Below, piece by piece: positions 44,431 through 57,637 of a DNA stretch of 64,000 nt. The stretch is taken from contig JANTUC010000012.1 in NCBI GenBank assembly GCA_026873275.1, positions 454,001 to 518,000 of the forward strand. The letters are read 5' to 3'. The stretch comes from Pseudopithomyces maydicus. Taxonomy: Eukaryota; Ascomycota; Dothideomycetes; Pleosporales; Didymosphaeriaceae. Every line of letters starts with the position of its first letter. Within the stretch, counting starts at the first letter, position 1. The translations under genes and the position numbers were made by a program. The notes under the pieces are model-generated. The model had not been told where the DNA came from and made no database searches. It saw nothing but the letters and a program-made list of their open reading frames with translations.

Positions 44431-45216
44431 CGTCAATCGCAGATTAGAATCAGTTGTAGTAGCAAAAGGAAATTGTCCAAATCAATTGAGTTGAGACTCG
44501 TGGCGGGTTGCGGGTGGGTGGTGAGTGTGAAGAGGTCACCAACCATAGAAGCATGTAGCCTTATATACAAACACACCAAGCGCCTTCTTGTAAGGCAGCA
44601 CCGGGAGTGGTGAAAGAAATGTGTAATTCTTAGGCATACGACTAAATGTCCATGTAGGCGCTGCGCATGATTCAACCACTATGCTAGTTGAAAGACTCGG
44701 TTTAACGTGGAACCATGATTAGTCACCCTGCTCTCGAACATGCCCCTAGTTGAAGCCTATTAGAAGATATCTGCCATTAGTCATATTATATAAGTTCACG
44801 GGCTGATAAAAATCAATTCAGATTGGAAGATTCGCTATATTGGCCAAATTATTTGTTCGAATTCTTATGTACGAGGAATTGTTCTACGCCATGTGCTCTT
44901 TAGCATAATACATTATCCCCTCTCTTCTCTCCCTCCTGGTCTCTACACCGAGCGAAGAAAAACAGAAAAAATTCCAATCATTAACTAGGCTACCAAATGT
45001 AGTCTTGCAATCAGTTCATCTATTCACGACTTGTCAAAGTTACGAGTCCAGAACCTTCTTTATTGCCTTACACACCTAGCATTTATCTGCTATCTGTATG
45101 CCCTTCCATACCTAACATATACCCGCTATTTGTATGCCCTTCCATATCTAGCATATACTATCCATATCTTTGCAAATATTTGCAATCACGTTGAAGCCAA
45201 TAGATCCTTACCGACC
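44431..45216. other. intergenic region
   Basis: 786 bases, AT-rich, between two reverse-strand genes. It includes a repeated CTATCTGTATGCCCTTCCATA-like segment at about 45086-45155 (two to three diverged copies). No gene is visible. Confidence 0.45.
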
Positions 45217-46701
45217 TCAAACTTCCCTGCCTGTGCCTTTCTCGGCAGCAGATATAGGCTGCATACCAGTAGTGCTACGAAGTAGATCTTCTAGGTTGAC
45301 ACGTGGCTTGAGACGAGTAGGCGACCGCTCCGGGATAGGCGGAGGAGGCTCTTTCATTGCCGCAAGTATGTCTTGATCGTAAACCATGCCCGTGAGATCG
45401 GGTCGAGCGGACCCGAATGTCAACGAGTCAACACGAGTTGGCCAACGCAATGGGGACGGGATGGCATTAGTTGCTGAAGACGAAGAAATCTCATCTTTTC
45501 TACTAGCTTCCTTCGTGTTTGGTACAGCCGGCTTCATAGATGGATCAATCACGTCCCCATTCAACGAAGGACTAGTGGTACTAGGATGATTCCAAGATGC
45601 GATAGTAGACGAAACTTCAGAATCCTCGGCATTTGGAACCGTCAGATCCGTCAGAGAGCTGTACATCTCGATAATGCGGTCGATATGATTCGTTGCATCT
45701 TCAGCGAACGAAGAAAAGCGAGATGGCTCGGTGAGGAAGCTATTCGACGTCTGTGAGGAGCCAGAAATATCGAACTCAAAGCAAGATTCGTTGTCGCGAA
45801 GTTGGTTAATCATGGATATCAGTGACCGTCCGGGCGTGATGGTGACCTGGCGCGCTACACCTTCTACCGGGGTCTCTGAATAGTCGAGAATAGCCATCTC
45901 AGATCGCGGAACGGAAGTTCGGCTGATTCGTAGGGGGTTTATTATGGGGACCTCGCGGAACTTACCCGGAGTTGTGTCCACGTCATTCTCGTCGAAGGAA
46001 GGAACAGATACCTGTTCATCGTCTGATTGCGGGTCGAAATTGGCATAATGAGTGCTGCTGTTTCCATTCGCTACAGAATCTGAGAGTTCTTGTGAATTAT
46101 TGGGTTCTGGGATTGCGAAGTGTACCTTCATCGGGACGTTGTTCTCACCAGACTCGGAGGCTCTATCGCTCAGTGAAGGAGGATGGATTACGATCGTTGG
46201 AATGAGTGCTATACCGTCTAAGTCATTGTTGTCGGGTGATGACGGTCCTGGTGCCATCTGGCTGTCCGAACTAGGGATATCGCCAGACACCTCTTCGCGA
46301 TTAGTGACGTGTTCATCGGGAGTTTGGATCCCCTGTGCGACTGCACCAGGATTGTTTCCAGGGTTGCGTCTAGCATGCTTCCCTCGTACTGCTTGAGAAA
46401 CCCGAGCACGCATCCGGGAAGAAAGGCTACGAGCAGGCGGTCGTTGCTGTGCTCTACCAAAGCGAGAGAATTCAGGAGAACGGATCTTGTTCCAGAAATA
46501 CGTGAAGCCCATACTGACAGTACCCAAGCCTGTACCAGCTAGGGGGCCGAGTGTGTGGGCTGAGTGTGTGAGTTGAGTGTGTAATGTGGAGGCGACTGCG
46601 TGGTGCGAAGCCTCTTGTAGCCCAGGAGAATCGGACCCTATTAGATCACGACTCGCCCCAGCGCAGTGAAAGAAATTGGTCACGTGATGAAAATGCAGCA
46701 T
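45217..46701 (-). CDS. unrecognised acidic disordered protein
   Basis: Single frame of 494 residues from the ATG at 46701; a later ATG at 46512 (MGFTYFWNKIRSPEFSRFG) is an equally good start. It has an Arg-rich segment (RMRARVSQAVRGKHARR) near the N-terminus, then a long Ser/Asp/Glu-rich region. A few ordered-looking islands follow: SLISMINQLRDNESCFEFD, DRIIEMYSSLTDLTV and LKPRVNLEDLLRSTTG. No signal peptide, membrane helix or catalytic motif is clear. It lies next to another disordered-protein gene on the same strand, but I cannot show that the two are related. Function unknown. Confidence 0.6.
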   Translation of the reverse strand: MLHFHHVTNFFHCAGASRDLIGSDSPGLQEASHHAVASTLHTQLTHSAHTLGPLAGTGLGTVSMGFTYFWNKIRSPEFSRFGRAQQRPPARSLSSRMRARVSQAVRGKHARRNPGNNPGAVAQGIQTPDEHVTNREEVSGDIPSSDSQMAPGPSSPDNNDLDGIALIPTIVIHPPSLSDRASESGENNVPMKVHFAIPEPNNSQELSDSVANGNSSTHYANFDPQSDDEQVSVPSFDENDVDTTPGKFREVPIINPLRISRTSVPRSEMAILDYSETPVEGVARQVTITPGRSLISMINQLRDNESCFEFDISGSSQTSNSFLTEPSRFSSFAEDATNHIDRIIEMYSSLTDLTVPNAEDSEVSSTIASWNHPSTTSPSLNGDVIDPSMKPAVPNTKEASRKDEISSSSATNAIPSPLRWPTRVDSLTFGSARPDLTGMVYDQDILAAMKEPPPPIPERSPTRLKPRVNLEDLLRSTTGMQPISAAEKGTGREV

Positions 46702-47197
46702 TGCAATATAACAATGTACTTTGCAAACGGCCTGATACACGTCGGAAAGATATCATTGCGAGTGAACATTGTGATCCAACAAGTCGAGGGTTGCACAAGC
46801 TGCGCAGAGAAAAGGCCAAATTCATTCCCAATACGTACGCTGTCGCCAAAAAAGTGGCATCTTGACCACGTGGACCTTGTAACGATCAATCTAAGCTCGC
46901 ACAAAAGGATATATGATCCAAAGCTAGCATAGCCAGCCCATCAGAAGACCGAAGCCCAATTACAGGACTACTGTACGCTCAATGTATTGTTTATCTCATC
47001 GCTACATGCGCTCATAGATGAGCGCAAGTTGACCAGTTGCAATATTGCTTTGCGAAGAACCGTTTGTTAGTTTAATGCAACCGTAGATCGTGCAAAAAAA
47101 AAACACAATGTAATATCCGTAGCACAAATCTCCAGCTGATTGGTCATGGAATCATTACATTACATTACTATTAAACTGCCTGTTGAAAAAAAAACAT
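46702..47197. other. intergenic region
   Basis: 496 bases, AT-rich, with A-tracts at 47095-47104 and 47186-47194 near the 3' end of the mucin-like gene. No gene is visible. Confidence 0.4.
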
Positions 47198-48443
47198 CTA
47201 TGAATAGCAGGGACCAGGTCCCGCAGCCAATTCCGATGGGCCAGGCGTCAAAAAAGAAGGTTTTCCCTTGCCGTTAGGACACAGTCCACCAGTCGCAGTA
47301 TTCTTGCTCACACCATAGAAGCAGAGACTCGGACCAAGGAATGTCCACCCTTGGCACCCAAGAGGTTCGTTGTAACAAGCAAGACAACACTCGCCGATAG
47401 TCCTAGCTGAGTTTCCCTTGAGTTGGCCGTTGGATGCAGCAGAGATCCCAGAGACACCATTAGTCTGCTGTGCGCAGTGCGTAACAGTCGAGGTCGCCGT
47501 CTGGGTTACAGTGGTGGTCGAAGTAGTTTCCTCTGTCACTGTTTGCAATGGCGTAGTGGTTTCTGTGTTCGTGAAGGTGAGGGTGGCGATTTCTGTGGTG
47601 GTAAAGGTGTTGGCGACTGGTGTCACTGTTGCAGTTGCAGTTCGGGTGGAAGCCGGAATCGAGCTGGTCCGAGTCACGGTGGAATATCTTGTCGTTGTCT
47701 TGCACGCTGTCACTGTTTTGGGCTTCGGCTTGGGCCATGCTTGTTCACAGGCTGGGCAGAAAAGGTGAGATGCGTAGCCTCGGAGCCATGACGGAGGGCT
47801 TGGGGCATGTCGCTTGAACACAGTCTCAATGGGTATGGAGACTTCAGATGTGATTGTCGTGGTGACAGTCTCTGTTTCGGTAGTGAATACAGCTGATGTT
47901 AAGGTGATCGTGCTCGGTTCAGCTGTGAGAGTGATGTCGACTGTTGTCGACTGTGTTGTCGTTTCCGTAACGGCAACCGCAGGCGGGGCATTTCCAGTTG
48001 TAGTCAGGGTGACGGTAACCGGTAGGGGCGTCCTGGTCGATGTTTTATAGATTGTCTTGACTGACGTTTTTATATTTGTTTTTGTAACGGGCTTCGGAGA
48101 ATATCCGGAACAGAAAGCTTTGCAAAAGCCGTAGCCATTGTGCTTCTTCAGGAGCTTTACAACAGTGTCACGAGGATCTAGAAGCAAAGTTTGAGTTAGC
48201 GGAGGCTCTCTCACGGCTGCTTGGCGATGTGTACTTACTACCAGTCTGGTAAGAGCGTTCCTCGAGAGCTGTAACACCAGAGTCCTCATTCTCAACGAAT
48301 ACGTCGTGTGTCTTTGGGTCAATGTAGGCTTTTTGGACCGAACTGAGGTCCGAGACCGAGTCGATCTGATGTGCGTTCTCCGCTCCAACCCCAAGCGGTG
48401 CGAACAAAGGCGCAAAGAGCACAACAGATGTCCAAAGCTTCAT
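47198..48443 (-). CDS. secreted Thr-rich mucin-like protein with Cys-rich C-terminus
   Basis: Two exons on the reverse strand, 48239-48443 and 47198-48177, 394 residues. Residues 1-20 form a signal peptide (MKLWTSVVLFAPLFAPLGVG). About 230 residues in the middle are built of Thr/Val repeats such as TVTLTTTG and TETVTTTITS, expected to be heavily O-glycosylated, with one Cys-containing interruption (SHLFCPACEQAWPK). The last 75 residues carry six or more Cys in ECCLACYNEPLGCQGW and LCFYGV, an arrangement like PAN/apple domains in which CxxxC pairs form disulfides. The protein is probably cell-wall or extracellular, perhaps adhesive. No GPI-anchor tail is seen: the chain ends in GPGPCYS. The ATG at 48443 directly precedes the signal peptide. 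Confidence 0.8.
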
Positions 48444-49292
48444 TTTCAAGACGACAACAAAGTTAGTTCTAGTGACAGTGACTGCAGGTGTTGCTCCATG
48501 CGTCTTATACTTATTTCTACCCTCCTAGATTGACGATACAGAAATAGAGCGAGCAGCCTTGGTGGCGCTCTCGCATTGAAGTGGTGGCTTGCGCTGTCAT
48601 CTCTTTACAGTGTTACTTAGGCGAGACGATACCTCCGACCAAAAGTTCTGATACAAATCGAGTTAATTGCGCGGACCCCGAGAGTCTGGATCGTGATCCA
48701 GCCCGTCGCGTACCTGATGGCGCAAAGTGCTAAGCTGATTACGATGTGTTAGCCAGGGCTACACCGATCCTACAGAAGCTTACATCTGGCTTTAGCCCTT
48801 TCTAGGACAGGTTTAATCTCTTTTGGGGTGGTGCTGACTAAATTCAGCTTAGGTAGATCTAGGACTCGCCCTGAAAACGAATCCGTAAATCTACTCGCAA
48901 AATGCACGACAGTGTTGTTACAAGCCCATAACGATTCAGCAAAAGGCGCACGTGTCATTGCTGGGTCTTAGAGACTGGAGTAGCGCGGGGTCGGCGAATA
49001 GCAAGTGATCTACGACAAGACAAGGCGCTGCACAATACGAATTTCTTTTTACAATGCGTGCACGGGTCTCTTGACAAAATATCTGCTTCATCGTGATATA
49101 TTCAGCTAGATACTTGGCAAGACTCGGACACTCTTGGTTTCAAGAACAAAGATCTAGAATCCTGAAATAACTCATGATCAGCACATACATGTGGACATGG
49201 ACTATTTCCACAACATACATGTATTGTCGCTCCACCTCGATTAAAGATTTGGCGTCCCAGCTACTATCTGCCAACATACCATCCACAACTAC
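48444..49292. other. intergenic region
   Basis: 849 bases holding the promoter of the mucin-like gene and the 3' end of the PKS gene. No gene is recognised. Confidence 0.4.
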
Positions 49293-52200
49293 CTACTCAG
49301 TTTGTCTCCTCACGGTGCTTTCTTCCGCCACAAGTGCAGCAACAGCTCTGATATCGGCCGCGCCCATAATCTTCAGTACGGTTACGTTCGATTCGAACTC
49401 CTTTCCGAACCAATTTCTCAACTCCACGGCGACTAAAGAGTCCACGCCGTACTGGTGCAACGGCTTCGATGGATCGAGATCCTCGGTCGCTATTGACAAA
49501 GAACGGGATAGTTTAGATGCCAAAGCCGCCAGCACCACTGATGAGGCTTCGTCCGTAGAGGTTGCAACTCGGAAAGCTTTGGCATAGTTGACCCCGTCGA
49601 CATCGGTCCCTCCTATGGATTCGAATGTGTTGGCACCCAAGCGCGCAAGTGGCGCGTACATTCGCTGATTAAGAAGAGATGGGAGCTCGATACCGTTGTC
49701 GATGTAGACTTGTGGCGTAGACATGCCAATCAGAGCCTGCGCAGCCATTTCGGTACCTATTTCCGGTGGATTAGGACCCAAGTAGATATCTAATACGGCG
49801 TGGAACTCGTTCTCTTGCACGACACGGATAACGTCTTCGTCGTGGCCCATTTTACCCATAAAATCGGTATTCTCGGCAAGGATCCCAACACTGGCCATGG
49901 CTCCAAAGTCAAGTGATGTTCCCTTTTCTCCTTGAGAGACACGATGGTATGCTAATGCATCTTGGTATGTGTCACCCGCGGCGTAGTTGGCTTGTCCGAT
50001 CTTTCCAGCTATACCAGACAGAGATGAAAAGAGCACGAAGAAATCCATACCCTGTGGGAGAATCTTGTGCAAGTTCCATGATGTGGTCGTCTTCGCCTCT
50101 GTCGCTGTATTCCAATCTTCATAAGACATCTTTTCGAATAAAGCGTCCTAGATGTTTCAGCCAGGGGAAAAAAGAGACTGAAAACGGTCATTGTATGCTT
50201 ACCTTCAAAACCATAGTACACTGGAGGCACCCTTTGATGGGAGGCATCCTTGTCCCGAGTTCGTGCAAAACAGAACGCAGACTTTCTTCCGAAGAGACGT
50301 CGCAACGGGGTGCTTCAACTGTCGCACCCGCTCTGCGTATGTCGCTCAATAGCTCTTGTGATGATTTTGTGACGGGACCAGATCGTGAAAGAAGGATCAG
50401 ATTCTTTGCTCCCTTTGCAACCATCCACCGGGCGGCACTGCGACCTAGACCTCCTAAGCCTCCGGCTATCACGTAAGTCGCATTTTCAGAGAACCTCCAA
50501 TGAGGTTCTTCTCCTCGGTAAGTCTGGATGATTGTAAGCGATAACTGATATATAGCTTGTCAAAAGAACAAGTCTCACCTGAACCACGTGGGATGGCTCC
50601 ACCTTCAAAACGATTTTCCCAACACTCCCGCCACTCTGCAAATACCGGAAGCCGTCGATGATTTCGGAGACATCAAAAGATCGGAGTGGTGAAGGAAGCT
50701 TTAGGTCGCCTTTGACAAGCATGTCTGTGACTGCGTTGAGCATCCTCGCTAAGAGCACGGGCCGGTTGTCGAGAATGTAGTCTAACGCGATTGAACTGAA
50801 AGAGACATTGTTCTTGAAGTTGAGCATGGGAAGATTAGAGTTCCCATTGATATCAGCTCGGCCCAGCTCGAGAAAGCGTCCATGTGGCGCCATCAATTCC
50901 CATGATGCGATGAGGCTTTCGCCTGCTAGAGAATTGACGAGGACATCTACGCCTCGTCCGTTGGTCGCCTGACGAACCGCTTCTGCAAAAGAAGTGTTCC
51001 TGCTGTAAAAAATATGATCAGCCGGTATACCGTATCTAGACATCAGGAATTCCTTCTTCGCTTGGGTACTGGTGGTTGCATAGACCTCTGCACCAGCCAG
51101 CTGGGCGAGCTGGATACAGAATTGGCCTGTGCCACCTGCGCCTGCGTGAACCAAGATAGTCTCTCCTTTCTCAATTCGAGCGACCTCAACTAGAGAATAA
51201 TAAGCTGTGGTTGCAATAGTCGGAAACGAAGCTGCCTCCTCGAAAGACATGGATTCAGGGATCTTGACCATGACCTGACTGTTGCATCGAACTACGCTTC
51301 TTGCACAACCGATTTTGGGAACAACGACACGGTCGCCTGGTCGTAAAGGCGACTTGGGGCCTGCTTCGCGCACGATGCCCGTACATTCGACGCCGAGCCT
51401 GTCCGTATCCATCGCCCCCAGGGCAATCAAGACGTCTCGGAAATTTAGACCTATGACTCGCACGTCGACTAGAACTTCTTCTGGGGCGAGTGGTGTATTG
51501 CTCTTGGCCAGTGGATCCGCGATGAAGCATAGCGAGTCTAACAATCCGGGGCTATGTACAGTGAGTGCAAGCGGGCCGGCGGAGTCCCATCGCTGCTCTC
51601 GTAGCTGAGGTTTCGTCTGGGCCGATATTTTATTGTCCATTTCGTTCTCCTCGAAGACCCTTTGGATTTGTAAAACATTGTCACGCTCAACGTATTCTTG
51701 CTCGCATTGCTCGATCGACCAATGTCTGCCGTCCAACTCGTTCAGAACCTTCTTTATGGTCTCCGTGTTCGACTCTATAGAAGGATCATCTTGGAGTGCC
51801 AAAGTTACAAATGCGCGATTAGGATTCTCGCTTCTTAAAACCCGAGCGAGCCCATTGACCATCTGGAAGTCGGCGAACTCATCGGTTCCAAGTCCCGTTT
51901 TGTGGACCCATAGGACAGGTTTTCCACTTGATGATATGAGATTGATAGCGTTGTAGTGGGCTTCGCTTAGGCTTCGTAGGAGAGGGTTGTCCAATTCGGC
52001 CAGGACAACAAGTCTTTGTCCAGTGAGGTCTTCAGGCGTGCGAATCTCATCGAGACTGATTATCTTCATGTTTTTGAAAACATTTAGCTCATGTTTCAAC
52101 CTTGCTGCAAGTTCTGTCGACGCACTGGAAGCAGGGTTCACGATGAGTGAAGTTTCTGCGGCTGATATAGTGGGTGGCAACTCATGGCCAGCCGTCGCGA

Positions 52201-55200
52201 AGACGAAGCCAAACTCGTGGCAAAATTCGTCTTCATGGTCCCTCACTACTGCATCAACAATGAATCCAGTATCTGAGAGTATCGATTCCCACTGCGCGGT
52301 TGTAATATTCGGACCCCATCTTCGATCCCCATCAGCTCTGAAGTCGGTGCTTGCCCACCAGCCCGGCAGCGTGCCGAAAATGTAGGCACTGCGAAGACGT
52401 TCAGGTCGCACGACTTCGAAAAGAATTAATTTCCCACCCGGCTTCAGCACAGTCTTGAGACGAGCAAGTGTTTCCTTGAGATTACTCGTAGCATGTATCA
52501 CACATGACGCCACGATCAGATCGTAAGTGGATGCCTCCAGGCCCTGTGAAAGCGGCTCAGACTCCAGATCAAAGATGCGGAAATTGAACTTCTCGATCGG
52601 TGCCTCAAGGGCGAATTTCTCTTTCGCCCGTTCGAAGAAGCCCGCAGAGACGTCGGTGTAATCGTAGCAGCTGAACCGAGGAGCTCCTCCAGAGAGCAAG
52701 GGCGCGAGGATATAGGACGTGATGGATCCGGTACCGGCGCCGACCTCGAGGATCTTCAGCGAAGGATTCTTAAAAGAAAATGCTTCTAGGAACTTGCGAA
52801 GCTTGGCATCGACTGACACGCTACGCATTAGATCCACGTAGAATTCCTCCGCTAGTGGACTGCCGAAGAGTAATGCCAAAGGGTCTGTTTCTCCGCGGAG
52901 AATAGAAAGCATTTGCCGCCCAAAGTTCATGTAGACCTTCCCTCTGTCGTTCACTTGCTCGACGTTTCGGAATAGAGCTTCCCTTTGTGCCTCATTCGAA
53001 AGCTCATCGCTCGGCTCTGGGAACTGTTTTGCCTGAAGTTGCATCCAATCTACGTATTTCCGTAGATGCAAAGGTAGCGTCGCGATTTCTTTGTCTTTGA
53101 GCTGATTCAACGTGGAACGAATAAACCACTGCAGCGCTGGCTCAAGTTCGTTATTGAACGAGCTCTCAGCATCATCAAGGGCGGCATCTGCCTTTATGAA
53201 TTGTTGAAACTGCGGCTTCTCCATAAGCGTGATATCTGGTATAGTCTTCAAGCTGAAGGACATTGGTATAAAGCGTCTTTGGCTTGAATCAGGGCTATTC
53301 CTGGTGATTGTCGAGAACTCCAGTGTACCCAATGAGAAGATCGGTACGTTAGCATCATTCAACATGACTGCGGTACCTTCTATGACTTTAAAGTCACGCT
53401 TCCAGGATCGTGCTACTCCATGCATTGCATAGGTTCGATTATCGCGTAGCCCAACGTTGGAAATCCATACATCTCTCATTCGTGTGGGCAGTGCTGTTGG
53501 AACTGTTGTCGCGCCGCCGTTTGTGAGTGGGACCCACATCAGATGCGCGACAATATCGAGTGTAGCGGGGTGAACTGGAAACTCATTGGGGTCGACTTCA
53601 AAGCTGTCACTATTCCCCATTAAGATATCAGCCTTACAAGTATCGACTCCATTCCAGCGAGGTTGCCGAATACCCTGGAACACAGGTCCATATTGTAACC
53701 CCATCTTGTTGTATGTGCGGTATACAGCCTTCGTGTCCACAGGCTTCTCGCAGGTGGATGATAGCTTATGATAGTGTTCTACAAGATGCTTTTTATGTGC
53801 AATGAGTTCAGACCCATCATCAAGACCGCTCCGTGTGTCTTGTGTCTCGACTTTCAGAACAACACGACATGCTTCTTGTACGGAATCACCATTGCGTACG
53901 CTGATGCGCACCTCGCCCCATGACGAACCATTAGCAGACGGCATCCATATGCGCTTATATGTCGTTTCGATCTCAGCATGCTCTTCTTCCGCAGAGGGAA
54001 TAACGATGGGGCTAGAGAAGGTGGCTTCTTTGATGCGGTAGCTAGTAATTTGGACGTCCGGCGGTGTCATCTGGTGAACCACCTCAAGAGCCAGAACAGT
54101 CATAGCTGCACCAGGAAACAGGATCGCATTATCTACCTGGTGATCGATTACCCAAGGAATACTCTGTACGGACAGATACTGCCGCCATTTGGGCTCAAGC
54201 GGATTCCAATCGGCGACGGGGGCTCCTAGTAGTGGACGAGGGAAGTGACGCCGCTTTGCTGTTCCAGCGGCTAAAGTCGTTTGTCGGGCGTAAGATCTAG
54301 TATGGCTGAAGCTGTATTGTGGCAGATCGGTCAGCGTCCGAATTCGTGTTTTCGGATCCAGACAGTTCACCCTCAGGAGATCGGGTTTGTAGCCTAAGCA
54401 ATGTAGCTGGCCCACAAGCTTCAGAAGATGTATCGACGGCGCTTCATGGCGGGAAAGCGATGAATGATATCGGAGCTGGCGTTTAGTATGACTCAAGGTC
54501 TCCTCGATAGGTCGTTTGAGCGCTGCATGAGGGCCGATTTCTACGACATCAGAACACACAATTTTCGCTTTTTGGCCTAGCTTGCGCGCGCCTTTTGGCT
54601 GAGATGTCAACTGCGACAGTGCACTTGAGAACTTGACCGGGCTGACGAGGTTGCGTACCCAGTACAGTGGATCCGAAAAACAAGAAGCATCCTGTACCAG
54701 TTCTCCCGTGACAGTGGATGCTATCCACGTAGGACCAGTGCCGTGGGGCGCGCGAGTGATGCCATCGATGGTAACTGCATAATCCGTAGCTACTGTATTC
54801 ATGATTGGAGAATGATAAGCCACACCGGTGCTGAGTTCTCGGCTAAAGATCCCAGCTTTATCCAGTCGTTCATGCAGGGCCTGAATTTCTGCCTTGGGAC
54901 CCGACACTGTGGTATTCACAGGGCTGTTCATGCAAGCCACTGTAGTTTCCGGTGATTCGAGATAGGGCAACAGGTCAGCCTCCGAGAGGCCAACCGCGAG
55001 CATGGATCCGATTGTTCCACTCTTGGAGATCTCAGCAGCGAACTTTCCCCTGAAGAAAGCTATTTTGCACGCAGATTTGAGATCGATGCCGCCTACTGCA
55101 TATGCTGCTGCTATTTCTCCTGAAGAGTGACCGATTACTGATGAAGGTACGAGATTGAATGATCGTAGAAGGTCTACAAGGGCGATTTGAAGCGCTGTAC

Positions 55201-57637
55201 ACAGGGGTTGACTGTACTCTGGTTCATTGATGCTCGCATCGTCTGCCTGCAGGATATTGAACAACGACCATTCGCAGCCTACCTCACGAAGACTGCTATC
55301 AAATTCGTCAAGGCTTTTCTTAAAAACTGGGTATCCTAACAGATCCAAGCCCATATGCTTGTACTGGGCACCTTGACCGGTAAATACAAATATTGCGGCT
55401 GGTTCTCTCTCTGAGCGAACCGGAGAGGAGAGATATCTTTTTAAATCAGCCGCACTGTCAGCAGCGTCTAGTACTGCGAACGATCTCCATCCAAGGACTG
55501 TGCGGCGGTTCGAAAGGGTGTACGCGAGCTCTTGAAGATATTTTTCGCCCCTGTCAGTCTTGAGGTGTCTTGAAAAGTCTTTGGTCGTGCGTATCAAGGC
55601 ATTTTCGTCACTTGCGCTCCATGGGATGAGATACGGCTGCTTAAGAGGTCTACGGATGCCATTCATCTCAGGCAAACCGTTTATTCCGTTGGTCTTTATT
55701 TTCTTCCTAATCTCATGATCGCCGTCGATGCCGCTCTGCACATGATAGCGCTTTTTGGTACAATTTGTGTCTTCAGCGTCGTGACCGAGATCCGTTTTAT
55801 CAATGTTGTGAAATTCAGGAGTTCCATTTGACTGGTGAAAACCGTTTTGTTGGTGATTTCCGCTCCTAACTTTAGCTACGTTGGCAACTTGCGAGCCGTT
55901 GATTTTCGTTCCGTTGTCTTTCGTCGGTTCTTTCGGTACGCTGGAAGAGAATGCGTTAATATCGTTAGAATTCAGATAACCGTATGCATCGTCGACTATG
56001 ATGTGTGTGTTGGAGCCACCGAATCCAAATGAATTCACCGATGCTCTCCTGATTGCCGCTTTTGGCCAGACTCGCGCTTCTTTAACGAACTGCGATTCAA
56101 ATAAGCCTGAATTCTGCAAAACGTTTCATTGCGGCTACCTACCTCAAAATTCCAGATGTCTGGCTTGAGCTTTGGATTGAGGTTTTTGAGCTCTGCGATT
56201 GGGGGTATAATTCCCCTCTCTAGAATCATAACTGTCTTGATCAATTGTGCGATACCACTCGCGCCTTCTGTATGACCAAAATTTGCTTTCATAGCCCCAC
56301 TGCATATATCATGAGATAATATTCGAGCGCATGGCATCTCTCAAGCTTACATGTAAAGTGGGTCTTCTGGTGTGCGATAAGCACTGAACACGCTCGCTAT
56401 CGCGTATGCCTCGATTGGGTCACCAACAGGCGTACCAGTGCCTTCAACGATACCGTCAGAAAATTCTGAAACTACAATACATGCAGTACATACCATGAGC
56501 TTCAAAATACCGGGTCTGGGAAAAATCAAGCCCAGCTTTTGCATACGCAAAACGTATGAGATCTTCCTGCCGTTCACTACTCGGCTGAGTTATCCCCGGT
56601 GTTCGCCCATCTGAATTTGATGCGGAGGATCTGATAACTGCTCTGATAGTGTTGTTATCTCTTACAGCGTCGGAAAGACGCTTTAGCATAACAACTCCGA
56701 TGCCTTCTCCTCTTGAGAAGCCGTTGGCTCGGTCATCGAAGCTATGGCACTGACTGTCTGGAGAGAGGATTCCCATCTTGCTCATACCAATGGAGCTTTC
56801 AACGCCTAGTAGTAGGTTCACTCCACCAACTAGCGCCTTGAAGTGGTTCGCATTAGCATGTCTGGCGACGATACGAAGCAATCGTTCATATTGTTGAGCT
56901 GGGCATTTAGAATTGATTTGGTATTTAAAAAAATCACTCACCATGGATATGTCTCCGCTTCGTATGGCTTGGCAGGCAAGATCGACCGCCATAAGACTGC
57001 TTGAACATGCTGTGTCAACATTCAAACTCGGTCCCTTCAGATCAAAGGTCCAGCTGATCCTGTTTGCTAACATGCTCTGGGAAACGCCGAGAGCACTGTA
57101 TTTAGGCGTCATGTCGATGTCTCTTGCGAGGATCGTTTTGTAGTCATCGTTCATACATCCGGTATACACGCCAGTGTCGGTTCCATGAAGCGAATCCAAT
57201 GTAATACCAGCTGTATAATACGTTACTTGAAAATCTCAACCATGAATAACATGCCTGCGTACCATTTTCGACGGCTTGATATGCAGCTTCCAAAAGAAGA
57301 CATTGCTGTGGGTCCAGAGCGGACGCTTCGTTGTTGCTGATGGAGAAGAAAGGTGCGTCGAATAGTGTCGGATCTTCTGAGAGAAGATTGGCACCGCGAG
57401 AGGAGATCTGGTAACAAGAATTATCAGAACAAAGACTTCAGGTGAAAGTGTTCAGTTGAATATTACCGCGCTCTTGGAAGGATTAGATCTGTCATGGAAG
57501 GCGTCGACATTGATACGACTCTGGGGCCATTCGGTCTTGGTGCATCGTTTCTCAATCATCACTTTCCAAAAGCCTTCCTCCGATATGGCGTCACCAGAGA
57601 AGCGCAGAGCCAGGCCTATCACAGCTATTGGCTCCAT
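49293..57637 (-). CDS. highly reducing polyketide synthase (KS-AT-DH-MT-ER-KR-ACP)
   Basis: Nine exons on the reverse strand: 57467-57637, 57263-57407, 56942-57210, 56494-56836, 56351-56441, 56143-56299, 50579-56089, 50203-50523, 49293-50147. All are in phase and give 2,620 residues. Domains with visible sites are: KS (Cys174 in DTACSSS, His309 in EAHGTGT, His349 in NFGHTEG), AT (GHSSGE, Ser near 714), DH (His near 1042 in DHQVDNAILFPG, Asp near 1237 in HPATLD), C-MT (EVGAGTGSIT near 1507), ER (GLNFRDVLIALG, HAGAGGTGQ), KR (GGLGGLG near 2250, Tyr in NYAAGDTY) and ACP (GVDSL, Ser near 2573). All reducing and methylating domains look intact, so the product should be a reduced, C-methylated chain. 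There is no thioesterase or other release domain. The adjacent FSH hydrolase could supply that step. Introns crowd the 5' KS part. Confidence 0.95.
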
